Assembly (NCBI GenBank): GCA_020161835.1 | Contig: JAIUNL010000001.1 | Coordinates: 310,001 to 374,000, forward strand | Direction of reading: 5' to 3' | Source of the DNA: Bacteroidota bacterium | Lineage (GTDB): Bacteria; Bacteroidota; JABWAT01 | Length of the DNA stretch: 64,000 nucleotides | Translations under genes and position numbers: made by a program | In this document: in pieces, positions 47,755 to 55,869 of the stretch | How positions within the stretch are numbered: position 1 is the first letter of the stretch | Layout: each line of letters begins with the position of its first letter | The notes under the pieces: model-generated | Database searches by the model: none | Told to the model about the DNA's origin: nothing | Seen by the model: the letters and a program-made list of their open reading frames with translations, nothing else

Positions 47755-48387
47755 ATGAAATCACAATTCTTTTTAGGTATTGCCGGCAATATTGGTTCAG
47801 GGAAATCGTCGCTCACGACGAAGCTTGCCAAACAATACAATTTTATGCCCTTTTTTGAATCGGTTGAAGACAATCCTTACCTGTCTGATTTCTATAAGGA
47901 TATGAACCGGTGGTCTTTTCATCTTCAGGTTTACTTTCTTTCTTCACGGTTTCATCAGCAAAACAAGCTGGATAAACTTAATAAATCGATCATCATGGAT
48001 CGTACGATTTATGAAGACGCCGAAATATTTGCAAAAAACCTGAATGTCATCAATATGCTCGATGACCGGGATTATAAAAATTATCTGGCACTTTATGAAG
48101 AGATGACGTCCTTTCTGAAGGTTCCCGACTTGCTGATTTATCTCAGAGCATCGGTACCAACATTGGTGAGACAAATTCAGCTTCGGGGAAGAGAATACGA
48201 ATCTTCCATTTCCATTGAATATTTGAACCGGTTAAATGAGTTGTATGAAACCTGGATTTCGAATTATGACAAAGGCCCGAAATTGATCATCGAAACTGAT
48301 GATTTGGATTTTGTAAACCTGGAAGAAGACTTCGGGAAAGTCTTAAAAATGGTAGATGGCCGTCTTTTTGGTATGTTTCCGATGTAA
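47755..48387 (+). CDS. Deoxynucleoside kinase (dNK family)
   Basis: A 210-residue P-loop kinase that phosphorylates deoxynucleosides in nucleotide salvage. The P-loop is GNIGSGKS (11-18). FFESVEDNPYL carries the general-base Glu, DRTIYEDAEIF is the family's DRS/DRT motif, and a LID region with Arg residues (RQIQLRGREYE) follows. It is related to deoxyadenosine/deoxyguanosine kinases of Firmicutes and Bacteroidota; the preferred base cannot be fixed from sequence. It lies 34 bases after dnaA and probably shares its transcript, linking dNTP salvage to replication genes. Confidence 0.9.
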   Translation: MKSQFFLGIAGNIGSGKSSLTTKLAKQYNFMPFFESVEDNPYLSDFYKDMNRWSFHLQVYFLSSRFHQQNKLDKLNKSIIMDRTIYEDAEIFAKNLNVINMLDDRDYKNYLALYEEMTSFLKVPDLLIYLRASVPTLVRQIQLRGREYESSISIEYLNRLNELYETWISNYDKGPKLIIETDDLDFVNLEEDFGKVLKMVDGRLFGMFPM

Positions 48388-48433
48388 TTCTGATCAAATA
48401 ATGAATAAATGAGACTTATAAAATAGAGAACTC

Positions 48434-48464
48434 TTGCGGTTTGCTTGAAAAAATGCTAAATTTG
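48434..48464 (+). promoter_or_regulatory. Bacteroidota-type promoter of rpmH
   Basis: TTG (48434-48436), 20 bases, TAAATTTG (48457-48464). Predicted transcription start is about 35 bases before the rpmH ATG. It drives the rpmH-rnpA-yidD-yidC and following genes. Confidence 0.72.
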
Positions 48465-48505
48465 CGGTTCTCTGAAAAAAGTGAAGTAGTGGAGTTTTAA
48501 ATAAA

Positions 48506-48652
48506 ATGAAAAGAACATTTCAACCCAGCAACCGGAAAAGAAGAAATAAACACGGTTTCCGGTCACGGATGGCAACCAAGAATGGTCGCCTTGTACTGAA
48601 AAGAAGAAGAGCTAAAGGAAGAAAACGCCTGAGCGTAAGCGATTCAAACTAA
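48506..48652 (+). CDS. rpmH: 50S ribosomal protein L34
   Basis: A 48-residue, very basic protein with the L34 pattern [21 protein letters not shown], then [21 protein letters not shown]; the tail SVSDSN is specific to this organism. L34 is part of the large ribosomal subunit. GGAG lies about eleven bases before the ATG. The gene is immediately followed by rnpA, as in nearly all bacteria. It is easily missed because of its size. Confidence 0.97.
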   Translation: MKRTFQPSNRKRRNKHGFRSRMATKNGRLVLKRRRAKGRKRLSVSDSN

Positions 48653-48671
48653 TCGCGGTAAGGGTTGAGCC

Positions 48672-49082
48672 ATTAAGCAATTTGGTCTCCCCCGAACCAA
48701 AATACTCAGGGGAAAAATCGCCTTCCAGCATATTTATGAAAACGGGACTGTGTTCAGCAATCCCGTTTTTGTTTTACGCTTTATGGTTGTTCCGCGTCCA
48801 GCAAATGAGTCAGAATTTTTCAAAGTGGCGTTCTCGGTCAGTAAACGATCTGGTAATGCTGTTTTCAGAAACTCGGTCAAGCGCCGGATGAGGGAAATAT
48901 TCCGTTTGAACCAGGGGCTGATTACCTTTTCAATTAAAGATGATCAGCAGTTAACCCTGGCTTTCTATTTCCGGAAGCGTAAGTCTTCCGGCCTACGCTA
49001 CCAGATCTTGGAACAAGCGATGGTGGATCTCATCAGGCAACTTAACAAGGTTCATGAGAACAATCCTGATCGTCTTGATTAA
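48672..49082 (+). CDS. rnpA: Ribonuclease P protein component, apparently starting at AUU
   Basis: A 136-residue protein cofactor of RNase P, which matures tRNA 5' ends. The conserved RNR block is [23 protein letters not shown]. The N-terminal family region ([20 protein letters not shown]) is encoded upstream of the first ATG/GTG/TTG in frame (GTG at 48750). The frame is closed by TGA at 48666. The only start that keeps the family N-terminus is ATT at 48672, which has AAGGG (48660-48664) seven bases upstream. Starting at GTG 48750 would remove about 26 residues that match the family. Overlaps yidD by 29 bases. Confidence 0.88.
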   Translation: MKQFGLPRTKILRGKIAFQHIYENGTVFSNPVFVLRFMVVPRPANESEFFKVAFSVSKRSGNAVFRNSVKRRMREIFRLNQGLITFSIKDDQQLTLAFYFRKRKSSGLRYQILEQAMVDLIRQLNKVHENNPDRLD

Positions 49083-49263
49083 GTTTTACAAGATGGCCAT
49101 TTCGCCATACTTCCCGCCTACCTGCCGGTTCACCCCCACTTGTTCCCAGTATTCCATTGATGCTTTAACGAAATACGGAGCTTTTAAAGGCTCAGTCCTC
49201 TCCGTAAAAAGAATTTTCCGGTGTCATCCGTTTTCACACGGCGGACATGATCCGGTTCCATAA
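49054..49263 (+). CDS. yidD: Membrane protein insertion efficiency factor YidD
   Basis: A 69-residue protein with the complete family signature [36 protein letters not shown] and [17 protein letters not shown]. It has an amphipathic N-terminus and conserved cysteines, and is thought to assist YidC-dependent insertion at the membrane. Its ATG lies within the end of rnpA (29-base overlap), and yidC follows after 12 bases, the standard order rpmH-rnpA-yidD-yidC. Confidence 0.95.
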   Translation: MRTILIVLIKFYKMAISPYFPPTCRFTPTCSQYSIDALTKYGAFKGSVLSVKRIFRCHPFSHGGHDPVP

Positions 49264-49275
49264 ACAGGAGTTTGT

Positions 49276-51015
49276 ATGGATCGCAATAATACCATTGGTT
49301 TAGTTCTGATTTCTGTCATTTTTGTTGGTTGGTTTTACTGGTCATATTCCCAGCAGGAAGCTATTGTCAAATCGAAAAAAGAAACTATTGTTTCTGATTC
49401 TTCTTCAGTTAAAAAAGATACAGCAACCGCACCGGTTACTGCCAGTCCTGTTATTGCGCCAGTTTCAGCAAGTGATACTCTTTTTGCAGTTGGTGATACG
49501 GCTGCAAGTACAGTTACCATTACAACCCCCGATTATACGGCTATCTTATCTGGAAAGGGAGCTGTTTTAACTTCCTTTCAAATTGATAAATATCTGAATC
49601 ATGGCAAACCGGTTGAACTGATTTCTGAACCTAAAACCGGTAATCTGAATTACCAGCTCAAACTCGCAAACGGTTCAGTTGTAAATACCCGTGATTTAAC
49701 CTTCAAATTAATGAATGATATATCTGACTATGTTCTGAAAGGCGATAAAGATTCTATACAGATCGCATTTTCATCGAACACAGTAAACAATCAGGTCATA
49801 CTTGCCACTTACACTTTTCATAGTTCGGGTTATGTGATTGATCACAAACTCGTTCTGAAAGATTTTCAAACGGTTCTTACATCCCAGCAAATTCTGCTAG
49901 AATGGAAAAATGGAATCGCCTATTCTGAACCCGATAAAGTTGCAGAAGCAACCGGTGCCGAAGCTTTTTATCATGCTGAAGATAATCATGATTATCTGAA
50001 CGCAACAGCGACCGATGTTGATGAAGAATTGATTTACGCCAAATCGTTTAACTGGACTTCCATCCGTACCAAATATTTTGCAGTGGCCCTTGAGAATGTT
50101 GACAAGAAAGCCAACTCAGCGAAAATTTATGGGCGCACCTATAATGATGCTGATGAAAAACCTACTGAAATTTATAACATGATTCAGTACATTCCCTATA
50201 ACGCTGAATCGTATTGGGAAAAATCAACACGTATCACGCTTACTCCTTTAGATTATTATTATCTCAAAGGTCTCGATAATGAACTTCAATCGATGATGTC
50301 ATTGGGAATACCTTGGGTCGTAAAACCTATTTCTGAATATTTTGTTCTTCCTCTGTTTATTTTCCTGAAAAATTACCTTCCTTCATGGGGACTGGTCATT
50401 ATCATCTTTACGCTGATTATCAAGCTTCTTCTTTATCCGCTGACTCAGTCACAGACTCAGGGAATGAAGAAAATGGCAACCGTTGCTCCTCTCATGAAAG
50501 AGATGCAGGAAAAATATAAAGACGATAAAGAAAAGCTTCAGCAGGAAATGTTAAAGCTGTATCGTGAACATGGTTACAATCCGCTTGCCGGATGTTTGCC
50601 CATGTTGCTTCAGATGCCAATTCTTTTTGCACTTTATACGGTTTTTGCAAATGCAATTGAGTTTCGTCAGTCTGCATTCTTATGGATCGATGATCTTAGT
50701 TTGCCTGACATGCTTTTCCATCTTCCGTTTACCATTCCGTTTTATGGAAGTCACTTTTCATTATTCGCATTTCTCGTAGCCGGATCTCAGATTATCCAGA
50801 TGAAAATGCAGCCTCAAACAGACAAAACCCAGGCAGCTATTATGATGTGGGTTTTCCCTGTTATGATGCTCATGATTTTCAATAATCTTTCTGCCGGATT
50901 GAACATGTATTACTTCCTGTTCAACGTGCTTACCCTTGCGCAACAGTGGTTCTATAACCAAAAAGAATCCAGTCTGCTTTCCAATTCAGTTACGGTAACA
51001 ACCGGGAAAAAATGA
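49276..51015 (+). CDS. yidC: Membrane protein insertase YidC
   Basis: A 579-residue inner-membrane insertase of the Gram-negative type. One N-terminal membrane helix (about 7-25) and a large periplasmic beta-super-sandwich domain (about 60-330) precede the five-helix conserved core (about 350-565) with GLVIIIFTLIIKLLLYPLT, the cytoplasmic hairpin QEKYKDDKEKLQQEMLKLY, and NPLAGCLPMLLQMPILFALY. It inserts small membrane proteins alone and others with SecYEG. The large periplasmic domain confirms an organism with an outer membrane. Overlaps the mnmE start by four bases. Confidence 0.96.
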   Translation: MDRNNTIGLVLISVIFVGWFYWSYSQQEAIVKSKKETIVSDSSSVKKDTATAPVTASPVIAPVSASDTLFAVGDTAASTVTITTPDYTAILSGKGAVLTSFQIDKYLNHGKPVELISEPKTGNLNYQLKLANGSVVNTRDLTFKLMNDISDYVLKGDKDSIQIAFSSNTVNNQVILATYTFHSSGYVIDHKLVLKDFQTVLTSQQILLEWKNGIAYSEPDKVAEATGAEAFYHAEDNHDYLNATATDVDEELIYAKSFNWTSIRTKYFAVALENVDKKANSAKIYGRTYNDADEKPTEIYNMIQYIPYNAESYWEKSTRITLTPLDYYYLKGLDNELQSMMSLGIPWVVKPISEYFVLPLFIFLKNYLPSWGLVIIIFTLIIKLLLYPLTQSQTQGMKKMATVAPLMKEMQEKYKDDKEKLQQEMLKLYREHGYNPLAGCLPMLLQMPILFALYTVFANAIEFRQSAFLWIDDLSLPDMLFHLPFTIPFYGSHFSLFAFLVAGSQIIQMKMQPQTDKTQAAIMMWVFPVMMLMIFNNLSAGLNMYYFLFNVLTLAQQWFYNQKESSLLSNSVTVTTGKK

Positions 51016-52379
51016 ATTCACTGGATGATCCGATTGTAGCCCTTGCCACGCCGCCGGGTGTCGGTGGCCTGGCTGTCATCAGGGTTTCTGGTGTCGGATC
51101 TGTTCAGCGTGTTGCCCCTTTTATCCAATCTGCAAAACCGGTCACCGGTCTTCCTTCCCATCACGTTCAGTACGGACATTTCAAAACCAGCGATGGCCGT
51201 CTTCTTGACGAAGTTCTCGTCACCTGTTTTCTTGCCCCGAAAAGCTTCACCACTCAGGATACGGTAGAAATCTCCTGTCACGGAGGTCCGGTTGTTGTTC
51301 AGTCTATTATTGCTGAACTTACTTCCTCGGGAATCCGGCATGCTGAACCCGGAGAATTTACCAAACGTGCTTTTCTTTTTGGCCGGATTGATTTGGCTCA
51401 GGCAGAATCCGTAGCAGATCTGATCCATTCCTCAAGTACACTTTCCCAGCAGTCTTCTCTTTTTCAACTCTCGGGAATTTATTCTGACCGGCTGAAAACG
51501 ATTCGCAAAGATCTGATTGACTATATTGCACTTCTGGAACTGGAACTGGACTTTTCTGATGAAGATGTAGAATTTGCATCCAGACAGAAACTGATTGTTC
51601 AGCTTGATTCTATTATTGAATTTATTGGCCGGATTACGTCGACTTATTTAACAGGCCGGTTTATCAGAGAAGGTGCCCGGATTGTGATTGCCGGGAAACC
51701 CAACGCAGGCAAGTCGACATTGCTGAATCTTTTGCTGGGCCATGACCGTGCAATTGTTTCTCCCATTCCGGGAACAACACGGGATACGATAGAAGAAACC
51801 CTGAACATTGAAGGAATTCCGTTCAGGGTTATCGACACTGCCGGCATTCGTGAAACCGAAGATTCAGTTGAAAAAATCGGTGTCGAACGGACTCTTGATT
51901 CTATCCGCAGAGCCAATATTCTAATTTATATTTTTGATATTGGATTGGGTCTTGATCATGATGAACTTGATTTTCTTGATAAAGTTAAATCAGCCAACCA
52001 GGAAATTGTAATACTCAAAGCCGGGAATAAATCTGATCTTGCCGGAATGAAAAATGAGGGGAACGATGTTATTCCCATCAGTGCTTTAAAAGATGATGGA
52101 ATTTCTGAGTTAAAACATGCAATTGTTTCTAAAGTTCTCGGAAATAAATCGTTGAACGAAGCCTCAGAATCAGTCACCAACGGACGTCACTATCAGGCGT
52201 TAACACTTGCGCTTGAAGGCGTTAAATCTGGGCGAACCGGAGTTGTCGATGGAATCAGTCAGGATTTTATTTCCGCTGACATCCGTCACGCCATTAATCA
52301 GATCGGGGAGATCACAGGGGAAGTTACAACTGATGAAATCCTCAATACCATATTTGCTAATTTTTGTATAGGGAAGTAA
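51012..52379 (+). CDS. mnmE: tRNA modification GTPase MnmE
   Basis: A 455-residue protein that works with MnmG to place carboxymethylaminomethyl (or related) groups on U34 of certain tRNAs. The N-terminal folate-binding domain (ALATPPGVGGLAVIRVSG) is followed by a helical domain with an inserted G domain: Walker A GKPNAGKST (228-236), DTAGIRETED, and NKSD. The protein ends in CIGK, carrying the catalytic Cys. Its ATG overlaps the yidC stop (ATGA), and mnmG follows after three bases, so stoichiometric expression of the two partners is likely. Confidence 0.97.
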   Translation: MNSLDDPIVALATPPGVGGLAVIRVSGVGSVQRVAPFIQSAKPVTGLPSHHVQYGHFKTSDGRLLDEVLVTCFLAPKSFTTQDTVEISCHGGPVVVQSIIAELTSSGIRHAEPGEFTKRAFLFGRIDLAQAESVADLIHSSSTLSQQSSLFQLSGIYSDRLKTIRKDLIDYIALLELELDFSDEDVEFASRQKLIVQLDSIIEFIGRITSTYLTGRFIREGARIVIAGKPNAGKSTLLNLLLGHDRAIVSPIPGTTRDTIEETLNIEGIPFRVIDTAGIRETEDSVEKIGVERTLDSIRRANILIYIFDIGLGLDHDELDFLDKVKSANQEIVILKAGNKSDLAGMKNEGNDVIPISALKDDGISELKHAIVSKVLGNKSLNEASESVTNGRHYQALTLALEGVKSGRTGVVDGISQDFISADIRHAINQIGEITGEVTTDEILNTIFANFCIGK

Positions 52380-52382
52380 GCC

Positions 52383-54260
52383 GTGTTTGCCTGGGATGAA
52401 GTTTATGATGTGATTGTGGTGGGTGGTGGTCATGCAGGCTGTGAAGCTGCATGGGCTCCGGCAAAAATGGGACTTCGCACTTTACTCGTGACGATGAACC
52501 TGAATACGATTGCCCAGATGTCGTGCAACCCGGCAATTGGCGGAACCGCAAAGGGGCACCTCGTCAGAGAAATTGATGCACTTGGTGGAGTCATGGCCCG
52601 AATCATCGACAAAACCGGAATTCAGTTCAGGATGCTGAACCGGAGTAAAGGTCCAGCCGTTTGGTCACCCCGTGCGCAAGCTGACCGGACGCAATACGGT
52701 GTTGCCATGAGAGAACTTCTCGAAACCGTTCCCAATCTGGAATTTCGTCAGGATTCCGTTTTTGATATTCTGATTGAAAATAATGTGGTCAAGGGAATTC
52801 GCACTTCACTGGGTTTAACGATCTACGCCAAAACGGTTGTGCTGACAACCGGCACGTTTATGAACGGAACCATCCACGTTGGGATGACAAACCTGAAGGG
52901 CGGAAGAAGCGGTGAAGCAGCAAGTTTTGGAATTACCGATACGCTTCTCCGGCACGGATTTGTCTCAGGCCGATTAAAAACCGGAACTCCGCCAAGGGTT
53001 GATAAACGTTCAATAGATTATTCAAAAGTTGAAGTTCAGCACGGTGATACACCGGCGGAACCTTTTTCGTTTTATTCAAAGGGAATCACAAATCCGCAGA
53101 TTCCCATGTACATGACTTCGACAAACGAAGAAACGCATGCCATTCTTAGAACCGGTTTTGATGAAAGCCCCATGTTTGGTGGCAGGATTCAGGGAATCGG
53201 ACCCCGTTACTGTCCGTCGATCGAAGATAAAATAAATCGTTTTGCAGAGAAGACATCACACCATCTTTTTCTTGAGCCCGAAGGATTGTACACCAACGAA
53301 ATGTACATCAATGGTTTTTCAACTTCATTGCCTGAAGCTGTTCAGCTTAAAGCCTTGAAAACGGTTCCGGGTTTGGAAAATGTGAAGATGATCCGCCCGG
53401 GTTATGCCATTGAATATGATTATTTTCCGCCTTACCAGATCAAACTTTCTATGGAAACCAAGCTGGTAAAAGGTCTGTTTTTTGCCGGACAAATTAACGG
53501 AACATCGGGTTATGAAGAAGCTGCTGCCCAGGGATTAATGGCCGGAATCAATGCCGGACTTTCAGCACGAAACGAAGAGCCTTTGATATTGAAAAGATCT
53601 GAAGCCTACATTGGTGTCATGATTGATGATCTTGTAAACAAAGGGACGGATGAGCCTTACCGCATGTTTACCAGCCGGGCCGAACACCGGATTGCGCTTC
53701 GTCAGGATAATGCTGATCGCCGGCTTATGGAAGCTGGTTTCAAAATCGGAACCTTGGATTCTTCGGTGATTGAAATCATGCGGGAAAAGAAAGCCTTTAT
53801 TGAGGAATTTACCCGTCGTTCCAAAACGATTTCGGTTCTTCCTGAATGGGTCAATCCGTACCTGGAATCTGTCGGCAGCAGTCCGCTTGAACAAAAAATA
53901 AAGCTTGCTGACTTACTGAAGCGCCCGGAAGCGGAATTGAGTAAAATATCATCCCAAGTGCTTGAAATTAAAGAGTTTATCTCATCAAAACCAGAATTTG
54001 AATCGTATTTGATTGATACGGAGATTGAAATCAAATATGAAGGCTATCTGCTCAGAGAACTTGAGCAGATTGAGAAGATGAACCGGTATGAAGAACTGCA
54101 TATTCCTGAAAAAATAAACTACGATTCCATCCAATCTCTTTCGACCGAAGGACGGGAAAAGATGAAAAAGGTCAAGCCAGAAACTCTGGGCCAGGCCAGC
54201 CGGATTGCCGGAGTAACCTCTTCTGATGTCAGCGTACTCATGATTTATCTGAGGCATTAA
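52383..54260 (+). CDS. mnmG: tRNA uridine-5-carboxymethylaminomethyl modification enzyme MnmG
   Basis: A 625-residue FAD protein, partner of MnmE. The dinucleotide-binding motif is [12 protein letters not shown] (about 13-24). Family blocks include [57 protein letters not shown] and [16 protein letters not shown], and the C-terminal helical domain is complete. The start is GTG at 52383, three bases after the mnmE stop. Its TAA shares one base with the ATG of rsmG. Confidence 0.96.
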   Translation: MFAWDEVYDVIVVGGGHAGCEAAWAPAKMGLRTLLVTMNLNTIAQMSCNPAIGGTAKGHLVREIDALGGVMARIIDKTGIQFRMLNRSKGPAVWSPRAQADRTQYGVAMRELLETVPNLEFRQDSVFDILIENNVVKGIRTSLGLTIYAKTVVLTTGTFMNGTIHVGMTNLKGGRSGEAASFGITDTLLRHGFVSGRLKTGTPPRVDKRSIDYSKVEVQHGDTPAEPFSFYSKGITNPQIPMYMTSTNEETHAILRTGFDESPMFGGRIQGIGPRYCPSIEDKINRFAEKTSHHLFLEPEGLYTNEMYINGFSTSLPEAVQLKALKTVPGLENVKMIRPGYAIEYDYFPPYQIKLSMETKLVKGLFFAGQINGTSGYEEAAAQGLMAGINAGLSARNEEPLILKRSEAYIGVMIDDLVNKGTDEPYRMFTSRAEHRIALRQDNADRRLMEAGFKIGTLDSSVIEIMREKKAFIEEFTRRSKTISVLPEWVNPYLESVGSSPLEQKIKLADLLKRPEAELSKISSQVLEIKEFISSKPEFESYLIDTEIEIKYEGYLLRELEQIEKMNRYEELHIPEKINYDSIQSLSTEGREKMKKVKPETLGQASRIAGVTSSDVSVLMIYLRH

Positions 54261-54958
54261 TGGAATTTGTTTCACGTGAAACACTCGAAAAATGGTTATT
54301 TGTTGAGGCCACTTACCTTGAAGAATTCAACGAAAGAAACCGTTTACAACTGACCCAGGAGCAGCTTGATCTACTCATCGAATATGCCCGGTTCATTTGG
54401 GAAACCAATCAGATCATTAATCTGGTTTCAAGAAAAGATGAAATCAATATCCTGAGAAAACACATTTGCCATGGACTTGCTCTCAACATTTTGGCTAAGG
54501 ATTATAAGTTCAAATCAGTAGTTGACTTCGGAACCGGTGGCGGAATTCCAGGAATTCCTTATGCTATTTCTCACCCCGACACGACTGTTATTTTAACTGA
54601 CTCCATCCAAAAAAAGATTACTGAGCTTGACGGTTTTATTCTCCATAATAAACTCCCGAATGTAAAAACAGTTCGGTCAAGAATTGAAGAATGGAAACCA
54701 ACCGGAAGGATAAACGCAATCATGTCCCGAGGGGTTGGGACTATCAGGGACACTGTTCAATGGACAAAGTCAATCCGTGCAGAAAACAAAGGGTTGGTTT
54801 ACCTTTTTCTGAAAGGTGGCGACCTTGAAGAAGAGTTCGGACAAGCAGCCAAGTTTATGAAAACTGAAGTCACGAATGTGAAAATTCTCCCACTGCAATT
54901 TTTTGGTTCTGATATGATTGGTGAGGATAAGTCACTTATTATTCTGGAGACAAAATGA
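54260..54958 (+). CDS. rsmG: 16S rRNA (guanine527-N7)-methyltransferase
   Basis: A 232-residue class I SAM-dependent methyltransferase (GidB). The SAM-binding motif is VVDFGTGGGIPGIPYAI, and LVSRKDEINILRKHICHGLALN is the family's upstream block. It modifies G527 in the decoding region of 16S rRNA; loss gives low-level streptomycin resistance in other bacteria. It overlaps mnmG by one base and murQ by four. Codons 4-9 (VSRETL) are encoded by a perfect parS sequence, so the N-terminal residues may reflect DNA-level selection rather than protein need. Confidence 0.94.
   Translation: MEFVSRETLEKWLFVEATYLEEFNERNRLQLTQEQLDLLIEYARFIWETNQIINLVSRKDEINILRKHICHGLALNILAKDYKFKSVVDFGTGGGIPGIPYAISHPDTTVILTDSIQKKITELDGFILHNKLPNVKTVRSRIEEWKPTGRINAIMSRGVGTIRDTVQWTKSIRAENKGLVYLFLKGGDLEEEFGQAAKFMKTEVTNVKILPLQFFGSDMIGEDKSLIILETK
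54268..54283. promoter_or_regulatory. parS-like centromere site
   Basis: TGTTTCACGTGAAACA, a perfect 16-base palindrome equal to the widely conserved ParB-binding parS consensus. It lies within the first codons of rsmG, a location also known for parS in other bacteria. Confidence 0.9.
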
Positions 54959-55869
54959 AGTCCAGAAAGGATCTCATTTCAGAGTTGAAGGGACTGCAAA
55001 CCGAATCAAAATCGGATCAGTATCCAGGTCTTGATTCCCTGACTACGGAGCAGGGAATTGAGTTGTTTGTTCAGGACTACCTCGATTATCTCCCTGTTAT
55101 TCTCACCCGAAAAAGTATCCTTTCCACTGTTATTCTTGAAGCCAAGAACCGGATAAAAAGTCAAAGTAAAATTGTATATACGGGTGCCGGAACCTCAGGC
55201 AGACTGGGAATTCTGGATGCTTCAGAATGTCCGCCAACCTTTGGTGTAGATTCGACTGTTTTTGTGGGTATTATTGCGGGTGGTGAAACGGCTATCCGGA
55301 ATGCAGTTGAGGGAGCAGAAGATAATGAAGAGATGGGGATTGAAGATTATTCTGCTTCTGGTATTTCTGTTTCTGATTTGCTGATTGGAATTACCGCTTC
55401 CGGACGTACTCCCTATGTGATGTCGCAGCTTAAACACCATCATGCTTTGGGTGGAAAAACCGTTCTCATTATCTGCAATGAAAAACCTGAAGGTTCCTAT
55501 CCATTTGTTGATTATCTCATTGATCTGAATGTCGGAAAAGAAATTCTGACCGGATCAACCCGTCTTAAATCCGGTACCTTAACCAAGATTATTCTGAATC
55601 TGATTTCGACTTTATCCATGGCTCAGGTTGGTAAAATTTGGGGAAATTATATGGTTGATCTCAAAGCGACCAACGAAAAACTCAAAGCCCGGGCTGTTAA
55701 AACCTTTATCGAAATTACCGGCGAATCTTTTGAAACAGCCGAATCCTTCCTTCAGAAATCAGACTTCCAATTAAAAACCGCCCTTGTTATGTTCTATAAA
55801 TCTTGCGGAAAAGATCAAGCTGCAATGTATATTTCAGAAGCTGATGGTCAGCTAAAGAACCTGCTATGA
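54955..55869 (+). CDS. murQ: N-acetylmuramic acid 6-phosphate etherase
   Basis: A 304-residue SIS-domain enzyme that cleaves the D-lactyl ether of MurNAc-6-phosphate to give GlcNAc-6-phosphate in cell-wall recycling. The SIS signature is YTGAGTSGRLGILDASECPPTFG (about 76-98). GITASGRTPYVMSQL and TRLKSGTLTKIILN, with substrate-phosphate-binding Ser residues, and the catalytic Glu within AVEGAEDNEEMG are present. Length is standard. It overlaps both neighbours (rsmG and mfd) by four bases. A MurNAc kinase or phosphotransferase gene is not in the window. Confidence 0.93.
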   Translation: MKSRKDLISELKGLQTESKSDQYPGLDSLTTEQGIELFVQDYLDYLPVILTRKSILSTVILEAKNRIKSQSKIVYTGAGTSGRLGILDASECPPTFGVDSTVFVGIIAGGETAIRNAVEGAEDNEEMGIEDYSASGISVSDLLIGITASGRTPYVMSQLKHHHALGGKTVLIICNEKPEGSYPFVDYLIDLNVGKEILTGSTRLKSGTLTKIILNLISTLSMAQVGKIWGNYMVDLKATNEKLKARAVKTFIEITGESFETAESFLQKSDFQLKTALVMFYKSCGKDQAAMYISEADGQLKNLL

